This document shows, piece after piece, positions 1 to 12,221 of a DNA stretch of 64,000 nt. The stretch comes from Loripinus fragilis (Eukaryota; Mollusca; Bivalvia; Lucinida; Lucinidae), in assembly GCA_964019695.1 (NCBI GenBank), contig OZ026524.1, positions 63,309,066-63,373,065 of the forward strand. Direction: 5' to 3'. The position numbers and the translations under genes were made by a program. The first letter of the stretch is position 1; every line of letters starts with the position of its first letter. The notes under the pieces were generated by a model that was given only the letters and a program-made list of their open reading frames with translations, was not told where the DNA came from and ran no database searches.

Positions 1-499
1 CGCATTCTCATATCAAATTTAAAGCATGTTTCCTTGACCGAGGGTTGGTCTTGGTTGACAAATCTTCCTCAAAGTTGTCCCCCCCCCCCACTCAGAAGGG
101 TTCTGGGGAAGTATATATTTGAAGCTTCTTTCTGTCGTCCACCAGCACTTCATCCCTTGTTTTTAGACAGGCCTTCTATGAAACTACAATTTATTTTGCG
201 CACTTCAGCAATCCAGCTTTGTCGGCCACACTCTACATGTTGAAGCCATCTACCTAATCCCACTGGTGATGAGCATAACATCCAAGTCGTGGATGCCAAT
301 CTGAGAGAAAGGAGTCTTGATTCTCTGAACTTATTTCATCCTTTACCTACATGTAGACATTACATATCCATCACTCCGCCAAAGAGGCATCACGCTTCTC
401 ACACATGTTGAATACCCGAGCCTCCGGTCAGAACCAGCACATTGTGGTTAATGGGATTTGATAGACGTTGGGCATAATTTTCCCCATGAACATTTGCAA

Positions 500-980
500 A
501 TGTGTGGCGACAGCCAGCTTACAGCCACATTCAGCAGAGAGCCTATCCCTTTGATAGAGGAACTCTTGGACAGCCTTTAGCATTTCATCCTTTATCTTTA
601 TGTTCACATTGTTCTTCCTTTAGACAGACTGTCCTTTTCCAGACATCAAGCGAACCTGAATTCAGGGTCAGGGGCAGCCACATAGTGTCACTGCATTCCT
701 TATGTATTCATCACAAGCAACCACCAAAGAAGCTTGCGTTGCTAACAAATCAAATCTAAAAAGACTGTGGTTATTTCTAGATTTTTCCAGCAGATCCAGA
801 TTAATGTTGCCTGTAACCATAATCTGTATTTTCCCATCTGTACGCCCTTCTTCTCCATCTCTGATTTTCAAGTCTCTAACTAAACCAGCAAATCGACATC
901 GACCAATGGACTCAGCATTGATCATCAAGTCAACTGCTGCAAATAGCAGCTCCTATGGAAGCCTTTATGTAACTCCCTGG
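500..980 (-). other. Coding-like remnant, unidentified
   Basis: On the minus strand ELLFAAVDLMINAESIGR to LVRDLKIRDGEEGRTDG (about 840-960) and, in another frame, KDEMLKAVQEFLYQRDRL to LAVATHLQMFMGKIMP (about 500-620) have protein-like composition. They are separated by stops. AAAGGATGAAAT-type words recur about every 200 bp (near 590, 340 and 150). I do not recognise a family. It may be an old pseudogene with internal repeats or exons of another gene. Confidence 0.3.
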
Positions 981-1163
981 ATGGAGGCTCTAACACAATG
1001 ATTAAGAGAAGCCTGCTCAGGCCAGGATCTTGATGAGCACAACTACTGGCTGCCCATTGTTCCTAATTTTCCTATATTTTACAAGTATTCTATAGTTTGG
1101 ACAAATATCCAAAATTTTTGAAAGAAAAGGGATATTAAATTTACCCCAGAAAAGGCTGTGTTC

Positions 1164-1315
1164 TACTTACAAGCGAAAGTATGTGCACGAATTACTGGTT
1201 AATCGCTTGTTCAAGCCTGCCCAGGTAAAAGTGTGGTAAGGTGAACTGACCGTCCCGCCATGACCATAGCTGTTAACTTGGGACATAAAGCAACAAAACA
1301 AAAAAACAAACAGAA
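1164..1315 (+). mobile_element. 5'-truncated SINE, same family as 10853-11181
   Basis: The sequence from AAGCGAAAGTATGTGCACGA to CTGACCGTCCCGCCATGACC and the AACAAAAAAACAAACA tail matches 11037-11180 closely. The tRNA head is missing. Confidence 0.85.
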
Positions 1316-1732
1316 TTTCCAACATTAACCCTTGAGCTACTAGGGGCCTAGCGGTCCCAGACCCAGCCCAAATTCTATCAGTCTTATATATATTCACCAC
1401 AATACATCATATGCTCTCCTCAACATGGGGCATGGAAAAAAATGTCTTTAAGATTGAAAGCCAAAGAGAAAATTTAACCTTTAATTTCATATTGTTTGAA
1501 TCTATCTATTTCAAGTTTAGTGTACATTTCTGATGGCTTTTGAGGTTATTTAAATTTCTTTGTAAGCTCATAGTAACCTATTTTTTCTTATTTTTTAGCT
1601 AAAATACATAGTTTGCACCAAATGCAGTGGATAGCCTGCCACAGCAACATCAAGCTCCTCGCTGAACCCAAAGCCTACCTTTACTCTGCTAAATCTCATG
1701 CCCTTAAACATAGAGTGGCCCATGAGACACAA

Positions 1733-2067
1733 TAGCCAATTGTCAATTTCTAGTTTGCCCATTCCCCACTAGGGGAACATGACCCAGGGATTTTTTCAAC
1801 CTTTTTGTGAAGGGGCCCAAGGGAAATTTTCGGCATCTTGACCAAAATTGGGAAAATTTCTTCATTAATTTTTATATTATTTTCTTAAACAGGGGCCCTA
1901 AAACTGCATTGAATTACTCTTATTCCTGATTATATGCTTTAGTTTGATTGAAAATAAAGGCAATTCGTTAACTATATTGATTCAAATAAAAATGACCTTC
2001 TGATTGGGAATTTTTTTGTTCCAATTGGGAAAAAAAGTAGGCGTTTGCCATTGGGACAGGGGCCTAC
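1733..2067. mobile_element. 335-bp insertion flanked by a 16-bp duplication
   Basis: GGCCCATGAGACACAA stands at 1717-1732 and again at 2068-2083. The insert has no clear inverted ends or poly-A tail, so its type is unknown. The duplication length suggests retroposition. Confidence 0.5.
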
Positions 2068-2083
2068 GGCCCATGAGACACAA

Positions 2084-3237
2084 AAAAAACCCCAAATGTA
2101 TTTAAATGCATTTTCCAGGTAACTCAAAGAAGAGTGGACTGCAAACTATTGCATACTTTTGAATTGTTTTTTTTATAACCAAAATGATACTCTCATCAAA
2201 AACCACCCAATAAATTAGTCGGAAATACATAAATTACTCATTTGTGCAAACTTGCTAAAATACTGAAACGCATGAACCCCCCACCCCCCCCCCCCCCCAC
2301 AAAAACAAAGGAAAGCAAAAATTAATGGCATTTTCAGTTTTACTGCAATTTAACATAAAATTAACACATCTATTTTCCGTAAGGCAAATGGACATAAGAG
2401 TGCGCTGCATGAATCACACAATGTATGTTATCATTCCGAGAGAGTTGGTTAGTCCAATGAGTAAAGAACCATTGTAGTGGCTTGAGACAGGCAGGAAAGA
2501 AAGCTATGAAACAAACAATGAAGCATATAGAATTTAATTTTAAGCCTTAAAAATGTCAAAATTTTAATGAATAATGGAATTGATTTTAATGAATAAGCAA
2601 AAATTTTAATGAGGTGAATAATGGGCAATTTTTTTAATGAATAGTGAATACCAGGACCCCCCATCCAGACCCTCTTGTATGTACTGTTGGGTCTCAATCT
2701 TTGTTTTATCTCCGTTTTATATCTTGATTTATCTGACTAGGCAATGGTTCATGGATAAGTTAGGGATCTTTTATGCAAATCAAACATCTATGCGTCTTGA
2801 TTCACACCAGAATTAAGGGTGAGGTTGGCACTTTGAAACTAGTTTAAGCCCTCAAGTAATTTTCTTACTGACCATTCCAAGGTGGATCTATTTTGTCATT
2901 TGTGTTTGTCTTTGTCATACTGTGATGTCTGTTTTTTGCAGCCTTGTGGTCACCTGTTCGGTAAGGGCTGACCTCTTTGCTTTCTTGTATGTGGTGTTTC
3001 CTTGGGTTTTTGTCACTTTCCCATACGGTGTCCGGGGGCAGGTGTGGTACTTGATTGTATCAATTCCTGATCTTTGCCTTCTACTTTACTTTAACCTCCA
3101 GTCACATCCAGGAACAGAACACCTTGGGTCTGGAGTCATAATGTAAATACCAACCATCCTCCAGGGTAACTATGGTTCAAATATGAATGCTTTCTGACGA
3201 GTTGTTGCTGAGATATAAACCACTTTTTAAACGTTAC
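2084..3237. other. No gene seen; C-run
   Basis: It contains a C-run (about 2279-2299). A stretch at about 2860-3090 is loosely like repeat X. No splice-bounded frame continuing the DUF885-like gene was found. Confidence 0.5.
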
Positions 3238-3476
3238 TGAGCCGCGACATGAGATTTCCAACAATATAGTATGTGCGACCAACAAAGGCCCAGACCAGCC
3301 TGCGCATACGTACAGACTGATAAGAGCCTTTGCTAGTCGCTTGAATATTCTATGAGTGTTAAACTACTGACTGAACAGAATTTGTAGTTTCTAAGCTTAT
3401 CAGGAGGCTGCACAGGCTCGTCTGAGTCTACACTTGTCAAAATGCCACTTTGTTGGACATTACATGTCACGGCTCA
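3238..3476 (-). mobile_element. MITE family A (TGAGCCGCG ends), copy 1
   Basis: The ends are TGAGCCGCGACATGAGATTT and inverted TGTCACGGCTCA. The interior contains GACCAGCCTGCGCATACG and TCTAAGCTTATCAGGAGGCT. It is 239 bp, in opposite orientation to copies 2, 3, 5 and 6. Confidence 0.85.
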
Positions 3477-3517
3477 TCTACAAACGTGACGAAAGGTAGT
3501 ACACACATACTAACAAG

Positions 3518-3546
3518 CAAACAAACAAACAAACAAACAAACAAAT
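3518..3546 (+). repeat. (CAAA)n microsatellite
   Basis: About seven CAAA units 42 bp after MITE A copy 1. It might be a SINE-tail remnant. Confidence 0.85.
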
Positions 3547-3944
3547 GAATGACCAAATATACGGACAGACAAAAGGAACAAATGAAAACTATACATCCTT
3601 TGGTAAATTATGCCGGGGTATTATAAGAATATATCATGAGTTTGAGGGTAGGATAGAAAAATCCGTCCCGAGGTTCGCCTTTTGGCATCACGAGGCTTGC
3701 GGAGTGATGACAAACAGAAATTCTTTTTCTTGCTCACCACTGTTTTTTATTTATTATTTTAAAATAAGCTTCCAGAAGTCCCTGAATCCGATTAGATGTC
3801 ATTTCACATGATGACGTTACTTAACGTCCTGGGTAAGATAGCATGGTTAAGATAAGATTTTCTGTCCAATGTCTGTATTCAACTGTCCGGAAGGCTAGAT
3901 TGCTAAACTTTGGTTTGAGCCTTTACCTAAATAATAAGTGACTA

Positions 3945-4165
3945 TGTTCAGGTAATACCACAATCTCACTGCAGACCAGTCTACGGCACCACCAGAAAAG
4001 TCACAGAACACTAGCGGTCACTATACATCAAGAAGACAATTAAAGTAAAGCAACCAACTCTCTCTTCACCATCAAGATGATTGCAAAACTAGACAGGACA
4101 TAAAGTACTGAACAAACACAACCAATACCGAATACGACCCCACAAACAATGGAAAAGCAATCTTA
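3945..4165 (-). repeat. Dispersed repeat X, copy 3
   Basis: CACCATCAAGATGATTGCAA, GGTAATACCACAATCTCACT and CAGACCAGTCTACGGCACC are the same blocks on the minus strand. It ends 12 bp from exon 7. Confidence 0.6.
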
Positions 4166-4176
4166 AACTATCTTAC

Positions 4177-4258
4177 GTTTACAATAAAGTTCTTCAGATC
4201 CCTAAAAGCATCCATGTAGGCGTTTACAGCTATCCTCCCTCTGCTACGAATATCAACT
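4177..4258 (-). CDS. DUF885-like gene, exon 7 (last in window)
   Basis: This 82-nt exon encodes residues 217-244: a split Arg, then VDIRSRGRIAVNAYMDAF and RDLKNFIVN. It resembles the family helix that leads from the small N-terminal region to the catalytic half. The acceptor is ATTATTCCAG and the donor GTAAGATAG, phase 0. No later exon was found in 1-4176, so the rest of the protein is expected left of the window. Confidence 0.7.
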
Positions 4259-4286
4259 CTGGAATAATATCGACACAAAAATTATA

Positions 4287-4524
4287 TGAGCCATGATAAG
4301 TGATTTCCAGCAATGTGGCATTTTGACATGTGTAGACTCAGACGAGCCTGTGCAGCCTCCTGTAAAGCTTAGAATCTCCAAATGTTGTTCAGTCAGTAGC
4401 TAAACACTCATAAAATATGCAAGCAACTAGCAAAGGCTCTGATCAGACTGAGCGTATGCGCAGGCTGATCTGAGAATTGCTGGTCGCACATAGCAAATTG
4501 TTGGAAATAACATGTCACGGCTCA
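4287..4524 (+). mobile_element. MITE family A, copy 2
   Basis: TGAGCCATGATAAGTGATTT to ACATGTCACGGCTCA, 238 bp, flanked by TA on both sides. It lies 29 bp upstream of exon 7 of the DUF885-like gene. Confidence 0.85.
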
Positions 4525-5257
4525 TATAGAAAATCTAACATGAGGGCTCATGTTTTATTGAATTTATTAAACGCGTTGAGGAAAAGAAATCTCTTTTTTG
4601 CAACCAGTCTAATAAATTGACGAATTCAAGATTGTCTGGTAAAGGGTTTAAAAATGTCATATTTGGTGAAACAATTATAGTATATTTATAAATTTGACAC
4701 TTATTGGATGTTTGCTTCAAAAAATTGGAATGAATTACGAAACAATATAATACAAATACAATATAAATTTTATTTATATAGTCAGAAATACAAAACAGTA
4801 TAACTTTAGCTATGAATAGCTATTAACCGACTTATGGCTTCATATCATATAGCATTGCCTCATGTAAGGGACACAACCTCCGCTGAAGCTGTCAGCTGAT
4901 TATAACAAGCACTAAAAGTGTCCTGTTTTCAAAGAAATTGTGCATAAAAGTCAACTGGCTACGAATATGTCTCCAATCAATTTAGAATATTGTGCAATGT
5001 TGATCTATAGATTGAAACTGAGCAAAAAGGCTGTTCGCGGGCAGGTGCTTTATGGTTTTCATATAAATTATGATGGGGTCAGTATATTTTCACTAGAGAA
5101 CAATAGTGGGTGGGGTAAAAATAAATACTCCACTGGCATCTAGTGATTGACTTACTATCTATAATGCCAGGTTATGACTCCCTGTTAGATGCACCTCAAT
5201 GTACGAAGTGAAATGATGTGTCTAATTGCTGAGAAATATTACCGATTTAAAAGAAAT

Positions 5258-8200
5258 AGACTTCGAGCTAAAAAAGGTCCTGCTCCCCCCCCCCCCCCCT
5301 AGGGAATTTTGCAGACATATCCTATCTTGAAGAAAATTTCAAGCCGCATCTTTTAAGAGATGTTTGCACTCTGTCCTCCGGGGCGTTAGTCTCTGACAGC
5401 CTGTTACATATGTTACTGTAACAAACTAAGGAAAAAATCAAAATGAAAGTTTGAGCTACAGAAAGAAGAAATTAAACCATCTAATTATTCAAATTTCTTA
5501 TGTAGTTTGCAAGCTGGATGCCTAAGCTACATAAAAGCAGCATTTTAAACAAAATTACAGCCTTCAACGGTGTTATATGCGTTACATAGATAAAATTCCC
5601 CTTTGAAAGTTGAAATCGTGACTAATATCATTCATTTTACAGACGATTTGTGCATTTTTACAAGTGTTTTTAATCTTAGTTTACTATAGTACTCATATGA
5701 CTAATAGAAAAAACAAATTTTGCTTTTCTATCTCAAATACATTGTTTTATATGAGCTATTAAACATCCCTACCCCCAATTTTAAGTATCCAATTTTGGTA
5801 TCTATTATTGAAGAAAAATATATGAAAATATTTGACACTCGTGGATATCTTACATTTTTGGCACTGTCTTGCTAATGCAATAAAGAATCATACATTTGCA
5901 AGTTTGACATCACGATCAGAGCACTTATTAAAGTATGTAACGTATGTTACATGGCATAATAATTGAGCTAGGAAATTTTCTTGGAAGTAAGAGATGATAT
6001 TTCATAAAAATACCGTTTTTCACATGGTTTCCTATTAATCTTTAGCCTCTGGTGCCTTAGTCTTAGTAATTACAGTCATTGCTGATAACAAGCCCTTGGA
6101 ATTGTGTTACCTATGTTATATATAACCTTTTAATCACATATTTCCTAATGCCTATAATATTAAAATATATAGACATATAGATAGAAAATAATAGCTCTCA
6201 TTTAAATGACACAATTTAATTTTGATATTCCTATTAAATAAAATTGTTCAAAAACAATCTTTATTCAAGTCACCCTCACAATGTCTATCATTGTGTCTGC
6301 TTCTATTGCAAAAAAATAATCACCCAATTCATCACAACCATTAGAATCATGGCATTGTATTAGGACTGCAAACTGAGTACAACCCTGTTTCTCTCCACCC
6401 CTTTGGGAATTGTGCAGACATATCCTACCTTAAAGAACAGTTTAAGCTGCATCAAATAATAGATGTTTGCACTCTATTAACTAGGGGGTTAGCCTGTAAT
6501 GGTATGATACGTATGTTACTTATCAATTTAAGAATAAATGAATTGAAAGTCTGAGAAACAGAAAGAAGACATAAAACTATCTATTTATTTGAATTATTCA
6601 TGTAGTTTGCATACTGAATACCTTTGATACAGTAAGAAAAGATTTTTTAACAAATATACAGCTTCCAATGGTGTTATATGTGTTACATTAATTAAGATTA
6701 CTTTTTAAAATTGGTAATTGTGACAAACATCACATATAAGTATTTTGGGTGATCCTCCTCTTTAGCCATCAAAAGACTTAATTTTCTTTGTATGTGTGGC
6801 CAGTGCCAGCATCAAACAACTTGACTCAGGCAAACTTGAATCCTTAGCATTCTTCAAAAGCAGAAACAGCATGTCAGTGTCATGGGATCAAACACCTGAT
6901 TAAATATGGGTTTAATGCCATTTTACATATATGCATACAATGGAGTATGGTATATATCTCTTCCTGTGAAGTGGCAAGAGCAATCTTACTGCAGCTGCCT
7001 CTGTGCTACTCAAATGACAACCTTGCTCTGATTTTGCAAAATCTATGTCTCTACCGTGTACCTCTAAGAAAACTTTAAGATTTCTGACATTGGTCAAACA
7101 GAAATTTGATAGGCTGCTTTTTTGCATCATTTGCCATGGAACCTATTCAGTCTTTTGGTGCTTAAGTCCTCAGGTCTTAGATCAATAGTATTTTGCTGCG
7201 CCCAAAGAACTTTATAAGTTTTCTTTATTTACAATGTTGACTCTTGATGGTTTTGGCAGACTGTCTGAAACAATTTCTGTTACACCTTGAAAGTTATCCG
7301 GTATAGGAGAAAGAATATGAAGTTGGACATTGCCATCAATTATGTTTGCAGTTGGTTGTTTTTTGATGTCAGTACATTAAAGCATGTCTTAAAATAATGT
7401 AAAACCTATGATTTCTCAGTTTTTGCAGCCATATCATTAACTGTTGCATTCAAAAGAAGGAAAGTGGACTATAGGTAGAATGGGATAACCAGTAGTTCTA
7501 TAATATGCTCTATGGAAGATTTATACAGAGTAAACAAGTTGATAAGTTGCCTCATTTCATGATCCATTGAAAACATTGAAATTGAAAACACTTGCCTCTG
7601 ACTGTGTAATCAAAAAGGATGTCACGACAATGCCCTTGCTTATTTATTATGACGAGTTATCTATGTTACATCCTTTAATAAGCGCTCTTATCTTAGAAAC
7701 TTAGTGAATCATTGAATTGAAAGGGTCTAATTTGCGCTCTGATCATCCTGCATTTCATTGCTTTACCTGCTATGATACATCTAGTTCATTTATCTGAAGG
7801 GAAAGAGTTACCTCGGTTTCAGCACTCCAGAAGTACTAAGACTTCAAATTAGTTTTTGAATGCTTGGGGAAAGATAATAAGTGCAGAGACATTATTAGAT
7901 GAAAATTTGTGGGTTGCATGTATGGAAAGGCTACATTTATAAAAGTTAGCCAGCTAAGATATGATTCTTTATCACAGAAATATCAAGGTGCATCAGTCCA
8001 GGTTCTCTTTGCTCTTAATGGCATAGTTTTCCTCCTTGTAAAACTTTAGTCTTTCTCCTACTTGCAGAGTATCACTTGAAACACATACTCAAAGAGCCAA
8101 CTATTAGGAATTCATATCAGTTTCGGAATGTTCCAAGCCATGGATGGCAAAATTGGAAAGTTGATAATGGCTCATCAATTTTGAGTGGACTGGTGGTAAA

Positions 8201-10270
8201 AATTGAATAACAGTAAATGATTGAAATATTGTGTGATGATTTTACTAGTTGCAAGGAGGCGTGTGATAATAATGATTACCACAGAAGCAGACAACGACAA
8301 ACGTTTAACATGAGTGTTAAATCGATGAGAAATAGTTTGGACCATTTCATTTATTGTATTTTCTTGTAGAAACTATCTTTTCTATTTGTGGCTCTATATT
8401 TAGCATTATATGCACAGTATTAGGAAATGTGTCCAAAAGGTCATTGATAACATCTGTAACACCAGTCCATGGGCTTGATAATCAGAAATGAATATAATTT
8501 CTAGTGCTTTGGCACCAAGGACTTATAAGTACACATTAAGTGTCCTGATCTTTAACTTAATGACATCTTGTAGATATATGAGCAAGACAGACTAAGAAAA
8601 TGAAAAATATCCACACGCTGTAATCGCTTTCATGTATTTTACTTAAACGGTAATAACAAAATTCACTTCTCTGTAAAACTGTGAGTAGGGCTGTGTATTA
8701 GCTCCTATAAGACAATGTATTTAAGATAGAAAAGCAAACTTGGTTTTTCCTATTCATCAATTGAGTATATGTTTGTAAAATCTAATAAAACAGTTTGAAA
8801 CCAAGTCATAGTAGTTGTTTAACTACATGACGATAGCCACAACTATAACTTTTAAATTATAATTAGGTTCATGTAATGCACATAACACCACAGTTATCCG
8901 TATTAATGTTAAACAGCTTCCATATGTAGTAAAGACATCCAGTATAAAGACTATAAGAATGTCAATTTATTAGATAATTTTAATGTCTTCTTTTGGTAGC
9001 TCAAACATTCGAATTTCTTATTCTCAAATTGATATAGTAACATATGTAACAAGCTGTTACAGGCTAAAACCCCGGCTTACAGAGTGCAAACATTTCTTAT
9101 TAAATGCACCTTGAATGGTTACATAAGATGTAATTTGTCTGCAGAATTACAAAGGGGATTAGGATGGAGCAGGCCCTTATTCAGCTTGATGTCAAAATAC
9201 TGTTTGATGATTTTACTTATCACGCTAACATATGTAACGCTCTCTGATCTTTAAAACTTGATGACAACTAGCAGATCTATAAGTCTTTATCATAGGAGCC
9301 AGTTTAAAATCCCTAAACAATGTAAGATATCCAACAGCTGCGAGTTTTTTCACAATTTTAGCTCAAACTTTCAAACTACATTTCCTTTATTTGATATAGT
9401 AACGCATGTAACACGCTGTTTCAGACTAACGCCCCAACATAGAGAGTGCAAACATCCCTTATTCGATGCAGCTTGAGTTGTACCATAAGAAGGAATATGT
9501 CTGCAAAATTCCCTCGAGGAGATTAAAACATTTTTAGGCATATCTTACGTAAAGACAATGAGCTTGCCCATCTATTACATCAGGTAACATATGTTACAGC
9601 CTCTGATATTAAAAGTTTTGCAACGAACTTGCAGAATTATGAGTCTTTTCATTTAAGCAAATAAATCCCAAACAATGAAACACATTCATCAACTGCAAGT
9701 ATTTTTTAACTATTTTTAATTTAGTTTTAATACCAAACATTTCACCTTAAAACTGGGTAGGGGTAGGGTTGTTTAATTGCTTATTTCTGAAAAAATATTT
9801 AAGCTGGGGAAACAAACTTTAATTTTTCCGTTAGCCAATTGCATAAGCTAGTCAGACATGGTTAAAAACACTTTGTAAAACACACACAGAGATTGTGAAT
9901 GTAAATGATGTTAGCCACACTTGCAAATTTTAATGGGTTATCTGATTTATGTAACGCATATGACACCTTAGGAAGCCGCAATTTTGTTCAAATGGCTGTC
10001 ATACGTAGTTAAGATATCCAGTATGCAGACTATATGAATGATTTTTAAAAATAAATATTTTAATGTCATTAATATGTAGCCCAAACTTTCAATTTACTTT
10101 TTCTTAGTTTGATTAAGTAACGTATGTTACAGGCTCTTACAGACTAACGCCCCGGAGCACAGAGTGCAAACATCTCTTAAAAGACTCGGCTTTCAATTCT
10201 CTACAAGATAGGATATGTCTGCGAAATTCCCTAGGGGGGGGGAGCAAACCCATTCTCAGCCATCCGTCTA
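5258..10270. mobile_element. Large inverted-repeat element E1 (about 5.0 kb)
   Basis: The left end has TGCTCCCCC then GGGAATTTTGCAGACATA; the right end, read inverted, has TTTGCTCCCCC then GGGAATTTCGCAGACATA. Similarity continues inward through GTTTGCACTCTG and GGGGCGTTAGTC. The end module recurs inside at about 6393 (direct) and at 9037-9190 and 9400-9530 (inverted). The element carries repeated GTAAC-N-TATGTTAC palindromes (5403, 5937, 9037, 9584, 10117). No intact transposase frame is seen. It lies in the intron between exons 7 and 6 of the DUF885-like gene. Confidence 0.7.
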
Positions 10271-10303
10271 AAAAGTCCGCAAAATATTTTCCATTACGCC
10301 CAA

Positions 10304-10569
10304 CACTGGCGTAGCTCCCAATACACTGTTACGCATGTGCGTAATAAAAAAGCAACATTCGAGGGAGGTCACCTGATATAGTAATAATGAATTTCCAAAC
10401 CAAAAGGAACTGCTCTTAAAGGAAAGAATTCGCTCCCTCTGGGAGCAAATTCTTTCCTTTAAAAGAAGTTCCCATTTTGAAAAGGGATGCAATTGAAGAG
10501 AATCACTGCTTATTCAAGTAGTCTCCCCTTGATGTACGTAGCATTTTCAGCGTTATGGCTACGCCATTG
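10304..10569. mobile_element. MITE family F (TGGCGTAGC ends), copy 1
   Basis: CACTGGCGTAGC and its inverse GGCTACGCCATTG are the ends. The centre is a hairpin of AAAGGAAAGAATTCGCTCCC against GGGAGCAAATTCTTTCCTTT. It lies 33 bp past exon 6. Confidence 0.75.
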
Positions 10570-10602
10570 TCCAGCAAAAAAAACAATCTATGACTGACAT
10601 AC

Positions 10603-10715
10603 CTAACCTCTTCAGGAATGAATGACTTGTTAAGTTTGTCCACAAAAGGGTTGAAGTTAGACGAATTCTCAGGCATATCAAACAGTATTCTATCGATTTG
10701 GTCTGGAACTTTTAC
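10603..10715 (-). CDS. DUF885-like gene, exon 6
   Basis: This 113-nt exon encodes residues 180-216 plus two bases, including VKVPDQIDRILFDMPE and NPFVDKLNKSFIPEEV. The acceptor is TTGATTACAG. The preferred donor is GTATGTCAG (10602 downward), which leaves AG to join exon 7. The alternative GTTAGG four bases earlier would break the frame. A MITE (about 10304-10569) lies 33 bp downstream of the donor, and a SINE lies 120 bp upstream. Confidence 0.75.
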
Positions 10716-10852
10716 CTGTAATCAAATATGCCTATACTAGTCACAAGCATGCAAAATATCAAGGCACACACCAGCCTGTACACTTGAACAGTTGTTATTA
10801 GCTATCTGGAAATTGTAATACTGTAAAGCACTTATATTTTACAGGTGTTTTA

Positions 10853-11181
10853 CCGGGCCGCGTAGCGCAGTCGGTAACGTGTCTGGCAACAGATGCGAGT
10901 CTGACTGCAGATCCAGGGGTCGCGAAGTCGATCCCGGCCCGGTCCCATACTTTCGTGGAGATTGACCATGAAATCATTTCTACTGTCATTCTCCTCCCTT
11001 CCGCTGAATCTTTCAAGAAGGGTTGTTGTCAGTTACAAGCGAAAGTATGTGCACGAAGTACTGGTTAACTGCTTTTTCAAGCTTGCCCAGGAAAAAGTGT
11101 GGTTAGGTGAACTGACCGTCCCGCCATGACCATAGCTATTGACTTGGGACGTAAAGCAACAAAACAAAAAAACAAACAAAA
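10853..11181 (+). mobile_element. tRNA-derived SINE, full length, with 15-bp TSD
   Basis: The head GGCCGCGTAGCGCAGTCGG, with an A box and later GAAGTCGATCCC, is tRNA-like. The tail is AACAAAAAAACAAACAAA. TTTACAGGTGTTTTA flanks it on both sides (10838-10852 and 11182-11196), a clear retroposition duplication. It lies about 140 bp upstream of exon 6. Confidence 0.9.
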
Positions 11182-11719
11182 TTTACAGGTGTTTTAATTT
11201 GGCGATATTCGCGATACAAACAAAAATCGCCAAAAAGAGACCGCAAAATACATTTTGAAATCAGTAACACAATAAAAATCAAATTGGCGGTTGTCCATAT
11301 ATTTGTATAAAAAAAGCAACCGTTAAACATAAGCATCTGTTTTCGTGTCGAGAAACCCATGTCTCAAAGTAGAAAGACTACTAGAGGAAGCATATTCTTT
11401 CCTTTAAAATTAGCCCCCATAAGAATAGAAACTAGCTTTAATGATCGTTAAGGCAAGAAACGGCAAAAAATTAAACTGTGCCATTTAAATTCAAGATCGC
11501 AAAAATATATGCCACGAATATTAGGTTGACATAGGCGAAATCGCAATATTCTAGCAAGTCTTCGTAACTGAGGAAGCTAGCTTTAGCCATATCTTGACTC
11601 AAAGTTTGATACATTATTTGGAAGCCACTGACTAACTTTGACACACATTGCCCAGTTCAAATTCTTGGTATGCCTAGTGAACTTATGTTTGTCTATAAGC
11701 GAAATATTATACAATTATG

Positions 11720-11848
11720 GACTATTCAGGTATTGGCCATGATGTGATGTCGCCCTGAGAGTACCAATATTGACCTAGGTGGAGCTCGCCTCGGTCAATA
11801 TTGGTACTCTCAGGTCGACATCACATCATGTTCAATGCCTCAATAGTC
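11720..11848. mobile_element. Palindromic MITE, 129 bp
   Basis: GACTATTCAGGTATTGGCCA and ATGATGTGATGTCG, then CTGAGAGTACCAATATTGAC, are repeated inverted after a short GC-rich loop. The whole unit can fold into one long hairpin. Confidence 0.85.
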
Positions 11849-12221
11849 AATAAGTTGCATAATAGAAATTAATTAGAACGGATATTTAAAGTGACTATAT
11901 GTACCAAGCATTGATTGTACTTAAATGCATTATTAATGAATAACTGTTAATTGATGAAACAACGAAATGGGTTATACTAGTAACGAACAAAATTCCGCAC
12001 TTTCTTAGAGTGCATAATTGAAAATTTGTGTTCTTATTTCTAAGCGTGAAAAAAAGACCGTCTCAATGAGCACCAAAATACTTTTAAACTAATGGGTAAG
12101 AAAACAATCACAATTTTACTCACAAAATATTTCTTATCTACATGTAAGCGAAAGTATTCTTTTGAATACTTGGAAAAATATTATCAACCTATGACACTGT
12201 AAATGTTTAATAATACATTAA

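Noticed and set aside
2449..2697. An 82-codon minus-strand frame
   Set aside because: Low-complexity AT-rich stretch with repeated TTTTAATGAATA; no known motif.
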